Of a DNA stretch of 64,000 nucleotides, positions 1-7,515 are shown piece by piece. The translations under genes and the position numbers were made by a program. Origin of the DNA: Kitasatospora cinereorecta (GTDB lineage: Bacteria > Actinomycetota > Actinomycetes > Streptomycetales > Streptomycetaceae); assembly GCF_024172095.1 (NCBI RefSeq), contig NZ_JAMZDX010000003.1:1070001-1134000 (forward strand), given 5' to 3'. How positions within the stretch are numbered: position 1 is the stretch's first letter; the number at the start of each line of letters is the position of its first letter. Below the pieces are notes generated by a model. The model had not been told where the DNA came from, ran no database searches, and worked only from the letters and a program-made list of their open reading frames with translations.

Positions 1-37
1 TGGTCAGGCCGGGTGACGCGGCGCCATCGGCGGTCAT
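1..37 (-). CDS. 5' end of a divergent gene, probably a regulator (partial)
   Basis: The reverse strand opens with an ATG at 37 and reads M-T-A-D-G-A-A-S-P-G-L-T before leaving the window. A GAGGAG ribosome-binding site lies about ten bases upstream, on the complement of roughly 46-55. Only 12 codons are visible, so the product cannot be identified. A TetR-type repressor of the neighbouring MFS gene is the natural guess, because two mirrored palindromes lie between the two starts. That is inference from context only. Confidence 0.45.
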   Translation of the reverse strand, partial: MTADGAASPGLT

Positions 38-96
38 GGGCGGTGGACTCCTCGGGGTGCGGGGCCGGCCGGCTCCGGCTGAATACCGCTTGCAAT

Positions 97-147
97 CTAA
101 CACCGTTAGGGGGATCCTGGGCTCGCCATTGCCCCTAACGGTGTTAG
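97..147. promoter_or_regulatory. Twin palindromic operators between divergent regulator and MFS gene
   Basis: Two 13-bp palindromes, CTAACACCGTTAG at 97-109 and CTAACGGTGTTAG at 135-147, each have the form CTAAC-N3-GTTAG. They also mirror each other, extended on their inner sides by GGGG and CCCC, so the pair forms an inverted repeat with arms of about 16 bp. Their centres are 38 bp apart. This is typical of a repressor, often TetR-type, controlling both divergent promoters. The binding protein is inferred. Confidence 0.7.
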
Positions 148-171
148 GGGCTCACGATCGGAGGGGTCCCC

Positions 172-1728
172 ATGACGGGGTCGAGTGGGCGGCACAAGCG
201 GCTCGCACTGGGGACGCTCTGCGTCACCATGTTCATGGCCATGCTGGACAACGTCATCGTCAACATCGCCATGCCGCGGATCGGACGGGACCTCTCCACC
301 GGCATCAGCGGCCTGCAGTGGGTGGCCGAGGGCTACAGCCTGGTGTACGCGGCACTGCTGCTGACCGGCGGAGCGCTCGGCGACCGGTACGGCCGCACCC
401 GGGTCTTCCGGCTCGGCCTCGCCCTGTTCACCGCCGGCTCCGCCGCCGCCGCGCTCGCCGACACGGTCGGCCTGCTGGTCGGCGCCCGGATGCTCCAGGG
501 CGTCGGCGCGGCCCTGCTCACCCCGGGCAGCCTGGCCATCCTGCGGCACGTCTTCACCGACGAGCGCGAGCGCGCCCGCGCGATCGGCCTGTGGTCCGGC
601 GTCTCGGCGCTCGGCCTGTCGATCGGACCGGTGATCGGCGGACCGATGGTCGACGCCTTCGGCTGGGCCAGCGTGTTCTGGATCAACGTCCCGGTCGGAG
701 TGGTCGGCCTGGTCCTGGCGAGCCGGGTCCTGCCCGACCTCGCCCCGCGCGCCCGCCGGATCGACCTGGCCGGCCTGGCGCTGTCCGCCGCCGGACTCGG
801 GGCGCTGGTCTACGGACTGATCGAGGGCCCCTCCCGGGGCTGGACCGACGCCCGCATCCTCGGCTGCGGCGCCGCCGCGGCGCTCCTGCTCACCGCCTTC
901 GTCCTGCTCGAACTCCGCCTCGCCGAACCGATGCTGGAGCTCCGCCTGTTCCGCGACCGGGTGCTCTGCGGGGCGCTGCTGAGCGGCACGATGGTCAGCT
1001 TCGGCATGTTCGGCGCCCTGTTCTTCCTGCCGTTGATGCTGCAGGGCGTCCTCGCCTGGGCGCCCACCGACGCCGGGTACGCGGGCCTGCCGATGACCGC
1101 GATGATCGTCCTCGCCGCCCCGCTCTCCGGCCGGCTGACCGGCCGGTACGGGCCGCGGCTGCCGGTCGTGCTGGGCATCGCGCTCTGCGCGGCCGGCCTC
1201 GGCGGACTCTCGCTGTACGGCGGGCACGCGCACTACGTCCAGTACCTGTGGACGCTGTGCACCATGGGCCTCGGCATGGGGCTGACCTTCACCCCGGTCT
1301 CCATCGCCGTCCTCCAGCGGGTCTCCGCGGAACTGACCGGCATGGCCTCGGCCACCGTCAACACCGTGCGCGAACTCGGCGGCGTCCTCGGCATCGCCGT
1401 GCTCGGCGCGGTCCTCGCCAACCGGCTGACCAGCGCCCTCACCACCCGCTTCGACCGCCTCGGCATCCCGGCCGACCGGGCCGGCCACGCCGCCGACGCC
1501 TTCGTCGGCCACACCGGTGGCGGCGGGTCGGGGCCGGCGCTGCCTCCGCCGGTCCAGGCCGCCGTGGACGGGGCGTTCGTCGACGGGCTGCACCTCGCCC
1601 TGCGCTGCGGCTCGCTGGCGCTCGCCGTCACCGCTGTCCTGGTCGCCCTGCTGCTCGGCCGGGCCGGCCGCCCCGGCGACCCCACCCCGCAGCCCGCGGA
1701 CCTCGCGGCGGAGCCGGCCGCCGCCTGA
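172..1728 (+). CDS. MFS drug exporter, DHA2 (EmrB/QacA) type, 14 TM
   Basis: A 518-residue polytopic membrane protein expected to export small molecules by proton antiport. The N-terminal helix carries the DHA2-type motif LDNVIVNIAMP (residues 25-35). The loop between helices 2 and 3 has the motif-A-like GDRYGRTRVFR (70-80), and a GPVIGGP motif follows further on. Length and about 14 hydrophobic segments fit the EmrB/QacA family. The ATG at 172 follows a GGAGGGG ribosome-binding site at 160-166. It sits just after the twin operators and diverges from a likely regulator, so it is probably induced by its substrate, which the sequence does not reveal. A strong hairpin ends the unit. Confidence 0.9.
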   Translation: MTGSSGRHKRLALGTLCVTMFMAMLDNVIVNIAMPRIGRDLSTGISGLQWVAEGYSLVYAALLLTGGALGDRYGRTRVFRLGLALFTAGSAAAALADTVGLLVGARMLQGVGAALLTPGSLAILRHVFTDERERARAIGLWSGVSALGLSIGPVIGGPMVDAFGWASVFWINVPVGVVGLVLASRVLPDLAPRARRIDLAGLALSAAGLGALVYGLIEGPSRGWTDARILGCGAAAALLLTAFVLLELRLAEPMLELRLFRDRVLCGALLSGTMVSFGMFGALFFLPLMLQGVLAWAPTDAGYAGLPMTAMIVLAAPLSGRLTGRYGPRLPVVLGIALCAAGLGGLSLYGGHAHYVQYLWTLCTMGLGMGLTFTPVSIAVLQRVSAELTGMASATVNTVRELGGVLGIAVLGAVLANRLTSALTTRFDRLGIPADRAGHAADAFVGHTGGGGSGPALPPPVQAAVDGAFVDGLHLALRCGSLALAVTAVLVALLLGRAGRPGDPTPQPADLAAEPAAA

Positions 1729-1734
1729 CGGTGT

Positions 1735-1761
1735 CTCCGGGCGGCGAACCGCCGCCCGGAG
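1735..1761. terminator. Hairpin terminator after MFS gene
   Basis: A perfect 12-bp stem (CTCCGGGCGGCG at 1735-1746 pairing with 1750-1761) closes on a three-base AAC loop, seven bases after the MFS stop codon. Confidence 0.8.
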
Positions 1762-1782
1762 GGGCGGTGTTCGAGCCCTGGT

Positions 1783-1836
1783 CGGACATTGCGGTACCAA
1801 GCGGAAACCGATTCGACTCCGGACGGTTCGTGGTGG
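1783..1836 (+). promoter_or_regulatory. Shared upstream element, copy 1 (beta-helix gene 1)
   Basis: Contains CGGACATTGC (1783-1792) followed by GGAAACCGATTCGAC (1803-1817) and CGGTTCG. The same blocks in the same order recur ahead of genes 3 and 4 of the array and nowhere else I noticed. The spacing to the GTG start is 102 bases here and 121 in the other two. The GGAAAC-spacer-CGGTT layout resembles an ECF-sigma promoter, but neither the sigma class nor the start site is established. Confidence 0.55.
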
Positions 1837-1884
1837 GAGGCTTGGCCGATTTTCGATCATCGCTTCCACCGAGAGTTGAGTATC

Positions 1885-4581
1885 GTGCGCCTGCGCCAGT
1901 CCGCCGCGCTCACCGTTGCCGCGGTCACCAGCCTCCTCGCCCTCCCCGCTGCCGCGCCGTCGGCCGCGGCCGACACCACCACGCTGTACGTCAACAACAG
2001 GTCGGCGACGTGCACCGACATCGGCGCGGGGACGGAGGCCCAGCCGTACTGCACCATCTCGGCCGCCGCGAACGCGGTGCTGCCCGGACAGACCGTCCGG
2101 GTGGCCTCGGCCGGCAAGACCTACCGGGAGTCGGTGCACCTCACCCACTCGGGGACCCCGGAACAGCCGATCACCTTCGTCGGGGTGGCGCTTCCGCCCT
2201 ATCCGCTGCCGTACCAGTTCCCCACGGTCATACCGGCGGTGGCGAGCGACAGCGCGCTGACGCTGGCGGGCGTGCACGATGTGGTGGTGCGCGGCTTCTC
2301 GTTCAACAACCCGCTCACCGCGGAGGCCGGCGCCGTTGTGACGGTCACCGACTCGGCCCGGGTCACTGTGGACCGCAGTTCGATCGGCAAGCCGACGGCG
2401 GGCATCGCGATCACCGGTGCGAGCGACCACGTGACGGTGAGTCGGGATCTGTTCTCGTCCTCGGGCGGCGTGACCGTCGGGGCGGGCGTGCACGACTCGC
2501 TGATCACCGCGAACGACTTCAACCGGACCAAGAGCGCCGCCGTGACCGTGACGGACGCCCCGGGGATCGCGGTCACCAACAACACGATCGCCTTCTCCTG
2601 CCGGGAGAGCGTGAAGATCGACGGTGCCTCGGCGGGCGCGCTGGTCGAGAACAACGTCATCACGGCCGACCACCCCGGCCAGTCCGGCACCTGCACCACC
2701 GCCGCCGACCGCGGGGAGACGGAGATCTCGGTCTCCACCGCGTCGACGGCGGGCTCGAAGGTGGATTACAACACCGTCCACCCGTGGGCCGACGCCTCGG
2801 CCTACACCTGGGCCGGCACCACCTACCCGACGGCCACCGCGTTCCACACCGCGACCGGACAGGCCGCGCACGACGCCGACCTCGACCTCGCGTTCACCAC
2901 CCCGTTCTGGTTCGGAGGCAACGGCCTCCCGGCGTCGGCGGCCGCCGCGATCGACTCGGCCGACCCGACCGCACCCGGCGTGGACACCGACCGGATCGGG
3001 GTCAAGCCCGGGGACGACCCCGCAGTCGCCAACACCGCCCCGGGCGGCGGCGTCCGCGACCGCGGCGCGTACGAGCTCACCGGACAGGACTCGGTGGCCG
3101 TGGCCACGGCCGGAGCCGACGTCACCAGCGCGCAGGGGCCCGCACCCTTCACCGCCAAGCTCACGGCCGCGGCGGTCAACGACTGGGGGGTGGCCCAGGC
3201 CGACTACTTCTTCGACTTCGGCGACGGTAGCGAGCCGGTGCACTCACCCACGCCGACCGTCACCCACGTGTACGCGACGCCCGGTACCTACCAGGTGAAC
3301 GTGCTCGCGACCGACGCACAGGGCGGCCGGGTCTACGGCCAGTCCGCCGGCCGCGTCGTGGTCAACCAGCCGGGTGAGCTGACCACCGACCTCACCGTCG
3401 GAGTGGACAGCGGGCTGATCCTGACGGTGGACCCGGCCGCCCGGTCCCCCTGGGTGATCGCGAAGGAGGACATCGACTTCGGCGACGGTACGCACCGGGC
3501 CTTCTCGGGCGCCGGCGCCACCTCGCACCAGTACAACGCGCCGGGCACCTACATCGTGACCGTCACCGTCACGGACGAGAGCGGGCGCACGGTCGTGAGC
3601 ACGAAGACCGTCGAGGCCACCAACGCCTCCTACACGGCCGCACTGCAGCCCGGCGAGCGGGTCCAACTGCTCGGTGGGACGGCCGGCGGGCTGGAGTACA
3701 GCGGGGCCAACTACACCGGCAAGGTGTGGGCGCCGTTCCTCCCCGTTCCGCAGGGGGGCGCGTCGTTCGAGCCGAAGGACGTGATGTCGATGGCCTCCGC
3801 GACCACGGCTGATCAGTACCTGCGGGCGTTCGTGCTGGTGAACGGGAAGATCTACAGCGCGGAGCGGAACCTGGGTCCGGCGTCGGGTGGGGTGGCGCAG
3901 GGTCAGTGGCTGCCGTGGAAGGAGGTCTCGGGCACGGGGAGCCTCGCGGGGATCAGCCAGATCTCGGCGGCGTCGATCGGCAACAGCACCCACCTGGTGG
4001 CAGTGGCAGGCGGCCGGGTGTACGAGGCGTCCTCGGACCGGGCGACCGGGATGTGGAGCGCCTGGGGCGATGTCACCGCCGCGACCGGGATCCCGGCGGG
4101 GGTGACGAGCGTGGCGGCCGGTACGACCGGCAACGCGCTGCACATCGCGATCCTGGGCTCGGACGGTCACCTGCGGGTGGCGGACGGCGACTACACCAAG
4201 GGCCGCTGGAGCTACGGCGACGTGACCGCCGCCTACGGATCGCCGGCCTGGATGACCGCGGTCGCCGCGGCCCCGACGCCCGGCTCGCGGTTCCACGTGG
4301 TGGTGCTGGCGGGCGGCCGCGTCCACGAGACGACGGGTGACTACGCGCAGGGCTACTGGACCGGCTGGGGCGACATCTCCGCCGCCAGCGGCCTGAGCGG
4401 CATCAACGGGGTGGCGGCCGCGTCCACCGGCAACAGCCTCCGCCTGTTCACCCTCGACCGGTTCGGCATCGTCAGCAACATCAACGGTGACTACACCGCG
4501 GGCCAGTGGTCCGCGGCGGCCCAGGTACCCGGCAGCCCGGTGTTCGGACCGCAGTCTGTCATCGCTGCCGCCGGTCTCTGA
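1885..4581 (+). CDS. Secreted beta-helix/PKD/W-repeat protein, array gene 1
   Basis: An 898-residue secreted protein of unknown substrate. GTG 1885 is chosen because all five paralogs begin with the same M-R-L-R-Q-S-A-A-L signal peptide; a longer in-frame start at 1789 lies inside the shared promoter element. The Sec signal is about residues 1-30. Right-handed parallel beta-helix repeats with ITGASDHVTVSR and GVHDSLIT motifs span about 31-400. Two PKD domains follow, with FDFGDG at 443 and DFGDG at 531. From residue 587 come six W-ended repeats (WAPFLPV, WLPWKEV, WSAWGDV, WSYGDV, WTGWGDI, WSAAAQV) resembling PLL or tectonin-like beta-propellers. The architecture suggests extracellular polysaccharide binding or cleavage. 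No catalytic residues can be assigned, so enzyme activity is unproven. Confidence 0.85.
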   Translation: MRLRQSAALTVAAVTSLLALPAAAPSAAADTTTLYVNNRSATCTDIGAGTEAQPYCTISAAANAVLPGQTVRVASAGKTYRESVHLTHSGTPEQPITFVGVALPPYPLPYQFPTVIPAVASDSALTLAGVHDVVVRGFSFNNPLTAEAGAVVTVTDSARVTVDRSSIGKPTAGIAITGASDHVTVSRDLFSSSGGVTVGAGVHDSLITANDFNRTKSAAVTVTDAPGIAVTNNTIAFSCRESVKIDGASAGALVENNVITADHPGQSGTCTTAADRGETEISVSTASTAGSKVDYNTVHPWADASAYTWAGTTYPTATAFHTATGQAAHDADLDLAFTTPFWFGGNGLPASAAAAIDSADPTAPGVDTDRIGVKPGDDPAVANTAPGGGVRDRGAYELTGQDSVAVATAGADVTSAQGPAPFTAKLTAAAVNDWGVAQADYFFDFGDGSEPVHSPTPTVTHVYATPGTYQVNVLATDAQGGRVYGQSAGRVVVNQPGELTTDLTVGVDSGLILTVDPAARSPWVIAKEDIDFGDGTHRAFSGAGATSHQYNAPGTYIVTVTVTDESGRTVVSTKTVEATNASYTAALQPGERVQLLGGTAGGLEYSGANYTGKVWAPFLPVPQGGASFEPKDVMSMASATTADQYLRAFVLVNGKIYSAERNLGPASGGVAQGQWLPWKEVSGTGSLAGISQISAASIGNSTHLVAVAGGRVYEASSDRATGMWSAWGDVTAATGIPAGVTSVAAGTTGNALHIAILGSDGHLRVADGDYTKGRWSYGDVTAAYGSPAWMTAVAAAPTPGSRFHVVVLAGGRVHETTGDYAQGYWTGWGDISAASGLSGINGVAAASTGNSLRLFTLDRFGIVSNINGDYTAGQWSAAAQVPGSPVFGPQSVIAAAGL

Positions 4582-4616
4582 CCGACCCGGCCTTCATCTC
4601 ACAGGGGGATCCCATC

Positions 4617-7334
4617 ATGCGCCTGCGCCAGTCCGCCGCCCTCGTGGCGGCAGCGGCGACCACCGTCCTCGCCTTCCCCGCCGCCTCGTTCGCGGCGGGG
4701 GCCGAGGCGGCCACCACGCTGTACGTGAACGGCAGTTCGTCGGCCTGCTCGGACAGCGGCAGCGGGACGGCGGACCGGCCGTTCTGCCACATCTCGCCGG
4801 CGGCCGCCGCCGTGCTGCCCGGGCAGACGGTCCAGGTGGCGGCCACGGACGCCGGCTACCAGGAGAGCGTGCACATCACCCGGTCCGGCACCGCGGACCG
4901 GCCGATCACCTTCCTCGGCGTGCCGGTCGGCGAGCGGTCCGCGGACGGCCCGCCGTACATCTTCACCCCGGACGGGAGCCCGGCCGACTTCGTAATCACC
5001 GGTGTGCACGACGTGGTGATCCGGGGCTTCTCCAACGCCTACCACGTGCACCCGGCGCCGACGGTCACGGTCGCCGACTCCTCGCGGATCACCCTCGACC
5101 GCAACGCCTGGTACGACCAGGGCTCCGACGGTGTCCGCATCACCGGTGCCAGCGACCATGTGACGGTCAGCCGGAACCTGTTCGCGCGGACGGGCGGGAT
5201 CAGCGTCGGGGCGGGGGTACACGACTCGCTGATCACCGGGAACGACTTCAACCGGACCAAGACCGCCGCCGTCACGGCCACCGACGCCCCCGGGCTCGCG
5301 GTGACCGGCAACACCATGGCCTTCTCCTGCATGGAGAGCGTGAGGATCGACGGCACGTCGCCCGGCGCGCTGATCGAGAACAACGTGATCACCGCCGACC
5401 ACACCGGTGAGACCGGCCTGTACGCCAAGTGCTCCGCCACCTCCGCCGACCGCGGGGAGACGGAGATCTCGCTCTCCGCCCCCTCGACCACCGGCTCCAA
5501 GGTGGACTACAACACCGTCCACCCGTTTGCCGACGCCTCCGCCTACACCTGGGGCGGCACGGCGTACCGGAGCGCCGCCGCGTTCAACGCGGCGACCGGT
5601 CAGGCCGGGCACGACGTCGACCTCGACCTCGGCTTCGCCCCGTTCCAGAACTGGCCGTACGACCGGCTCACCGAGGCGGCCGCCGCAGCTGTCGACTCGG
5701 CGGACCCGACGGCGCCCGGCGCCGACACCGACCTGTTCGGCGTCCGGCCCGGCGACGACCCCAAGGTCGCCAACACCGCCCCGGGCGGGAGTGTCCGCGA
5801 CCGGGGCGCCTACGAGCTGACCGGTCTGCGGTCCGTCTCGGTCGCGGTGGCCGGTGCAGACGTGCCGTCGGCGCAGGGGCCGGCGCCGTTCACCGTCAGG
5901 GCCACCGCGACCGCCGTCGACGACTGGGGCGTGGCCCAGGCCGACTACGCGTTCGACTTCGGTGACGGCAGCGGCACCGTCCACTCGACCGACCTCGCGG
6001 TCACCCACACCTACGCCACGCCCGGCACGTACGGGGTACAGGTGGTCGTCACCGACCCGCAGGGCGCCGTCGCCGCCACCACGACGGCGCAGCGCGTCGA
6101 GGTCAAGCAGCCCGGCGACCTCACCGTCGCCCCGGGCACCCAGGTCGGCAACTTCCTCACCGCCCTGGTCACGCCCACCGTCACCTCCCCGTACGTGGTC
6201 ACCGGGATCGCGGTCGACTTCGGTGACGGCTTCAGCAGCAGCTCCCCGGTGGACGGCGTCTACAAGCACCAGTACAGCGCCCCGGGCAGCTACACCGTGA
6301 CGGTCACCGCCACGGACGAGGGCGGCCGCACGACGGTCGGCAAGCAGACCCTGCAGGTCGACAACGCGGCGTATCTGGCGGCGTTGCAGCCGGGTCTGCG
6401 GGTGCAGGTGCTCGGTCAGACCTCGGACGGTCAGCTGCTGAACTCCGGTGCCAACTACTCGAACGGGACGTGGGCGCCGTTCCTGCCGGTCCGGGCGGGT
6501 GGCGTGTCGTTCGCGCCGAAGGACGTGTCGTCGATGGCGGCCGCGACCACGGCCGACCAGTACCTGCGCGCGTTCGCCCTGGTGAACGGGAAGATCTACA
6601 ACGCGGACCGCAACCTCGGCCCGGCGTCCGGAGGTGTCGCGCAGGGTCAGTGGCTGCCGTGGAAGGAGGTCTCCGGCATGGGGAGCCTCTCCGGGATCAC
6701 CCAGATCTCGGCGGCCTCGATCGGGAACAGCACGCACCTGGTGGCGGTGGCGAACGGCCGGGTCTATGAGTCCTCCGCCGACCGGACGAGCGGCACGTGG
6801 AGCGCCTGGGGCGATGTCACCGGTGTGACGGGGATTCCGGTCGGGGTGAAGAGCATTGCCGCGGGTACGACCGGCAATGCGCTGCACATCGCGATCCTGG
6901 GCTCGGACGGTCACCTGCGGGTGGCCGACGGCGACTACAACCGCGGTCGCTGGAGCTATGGCGATGTGACGGCGGCGTACGGTTCGCCGGCGGGCATGAC
7001 CCAGGTCGCGGCCGCGTCGACCCCGGGCTCCCGCTTCCACGTGGTGGTGCTGGCGAACGGCCGGATCCACGAGACGACGGGCGACTACGCGCAGGGCTAC
7101 TGGACCGGCTGGGGCGACATCTCCGCGGCCAGCGGGCTGAGCGGTCTCCAGCAGATCACCGCCGCCTCGACCGGCAACACCATTCGGATCTTCGGCAACG
7201 ACGGCACCGGTTACCTCCGGTCCATCGACGGCGACTACACCGCCGGCCGCTGGTCCAGCTTCAGCACCGTCAACACCCCGATGGCGGCGGGCTCCACCGC
7301 GCCGCTGACCTCGGTCGTCGCCGCCGGTCTCTGA
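4617..7334 (+). CDS. Secreted beta-helix/PKD/W-repeat protein, array gene 2
   Basis: A 905-residue paralog of gene 1 with the same order: signal peptide (MRLRQSAALVAAAATTVLAF...), beta-helix, two PKD domains and six W-ended repeats. ATG 4617 follows an AGGGGG ribosome-binding site; only 35 bases separate it from the stop of gene 1. It lacks the shared upstream element, so it is probably cotranscribed with gene 1. Its last 300 or so residues are almost identical to those of gene 5, while its beta-helix has diverged in residues exposed between conserved turns. A perfect hairpin follows. Function is as uncertain as for gene 1. Confidence 0.85.
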   Translation: MRLRQSAALVAAAATTVLAFPAASFAAGAEAATTLYVNGSSSACSDSGSGTADRPFCHISPAAAAVLPGQTVQVAATDAGYQESVHITRSGTADRPITFLGVPVGERSADGPPYIFTPDGSPADFVITGVHDVVIRGFSNAYHVHPAPTVTVADSSRITLDRNAWYDQGSDGVRITGASDHVTVSRNLFARTGGISVGAGVHDSLITGNDFNRTKTAAVTATDAPGLAVTGNTMAFSCMESVRIDGTSPGALIENNVITADHTGETGLYAKCSATSADRGETEISLSAPSTTGSKVDYNTVHPFADASAYTWGGTAYRSAAAFNAATGQAGHDVDLDLGFAPFQNWPYDRLTEAAAAAVDSADPTAPGADTDLFGVRPGDDPKVANTAPGGSVRDRGAYELTGLRSVSVAVAGADVPSAQGPAPFTVRATATAVDDWGVAQADYAFDFGDGSGTVHSTDLAVTHTYATPGTYGVQVVVTDPQGAVAATTTAQRVEVKQPGDLTVAPGTQVGNFLTALVTPTVTSPYVVTGIAVDFGDGFSSSSPVDGVYKHQYSAPGSYTVTVTATDEGGRTTVGKQTLQVDNAAYLAALQPGLRVQVLGQTSDGQLLNSGANYSNGTWAPFLPVRAGGVSFAPKDVSSMAAATTADQYLRAFALVNGKIYNADRNLGPASGGVAQGQWLPWKEVSGMGSLSGITQISAASIGNSTHLVAVANGRVYESSADRTSGTWSAWGDVTGVTGIPVGVKSIAAGTTGNALHIAILGSDGHLRVADGDYNRGRWSYGDVTAAYGSPAGMTQVAAASTPGSRFHVVVLANGRIHETTGDYAQGYWTGWGDISAASGLSGLQQITAASTGNTIRIFGNDGTGYLRSIDGDYTAGRWSSFSTVNTPMAAGSTAPLTSVVAAGL

Positions 7335-7344
7335 TCCGTCGGCG

Positions 7345-7379
7345 GGGGCGGGGCTGCGGAGAAGTCGCAGCCCCGCCCC
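7345..7379. terminator. Hairpin terminator after array gene 2
   Basis: A perfect 14-bp stem (GGGGCGGGGCTGCG at 7345-7358 pairing with 7366-7379) with a seven-base loop, ten bases after the stop codon. Confidence 0.85.
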
Positions 7380-7394
7380 GGCGAAACGATCTTT

Positions 7395-7464
7395 CGGACA
7401 TTGCCGGACCATCCGGGAAACCGGGTCGACGGTGCGGTTGTTCGACTGCCAAGCTGTGCCGGTT
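7395..7464 (+). promoter_or_regulatory. Shared upstream element, copy 2 (array gene 3)
   Basis: CGGACATTGC (7395-7404), GGAAACCGGGTCGAC (7416-7430), CGGTTGTTCG and TGCCAAGCTGTGCCGGTT (7447-7464) align with copy 3 ahead of gene 4 at identical spacing, and less closely with copy 1. It starts 16 bases after the previous terminator, as expected for a promoter. Confidence 0.6.
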
Positions 7465-7515
7465 TCACCGCGGTTCCGCCTCGCTACCGTGTCGTCCTTC
7501 CTGGAGAACATCACC

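Noticed and set aside
106..3243. A 1045-codon reverse frame opposite the MFS gene and array gene 1
   Set aside because: Composition and lack of any conserved motif mark it as a shadow; the forward genes have signal peptides, TM helices and ribosome-binding sites.
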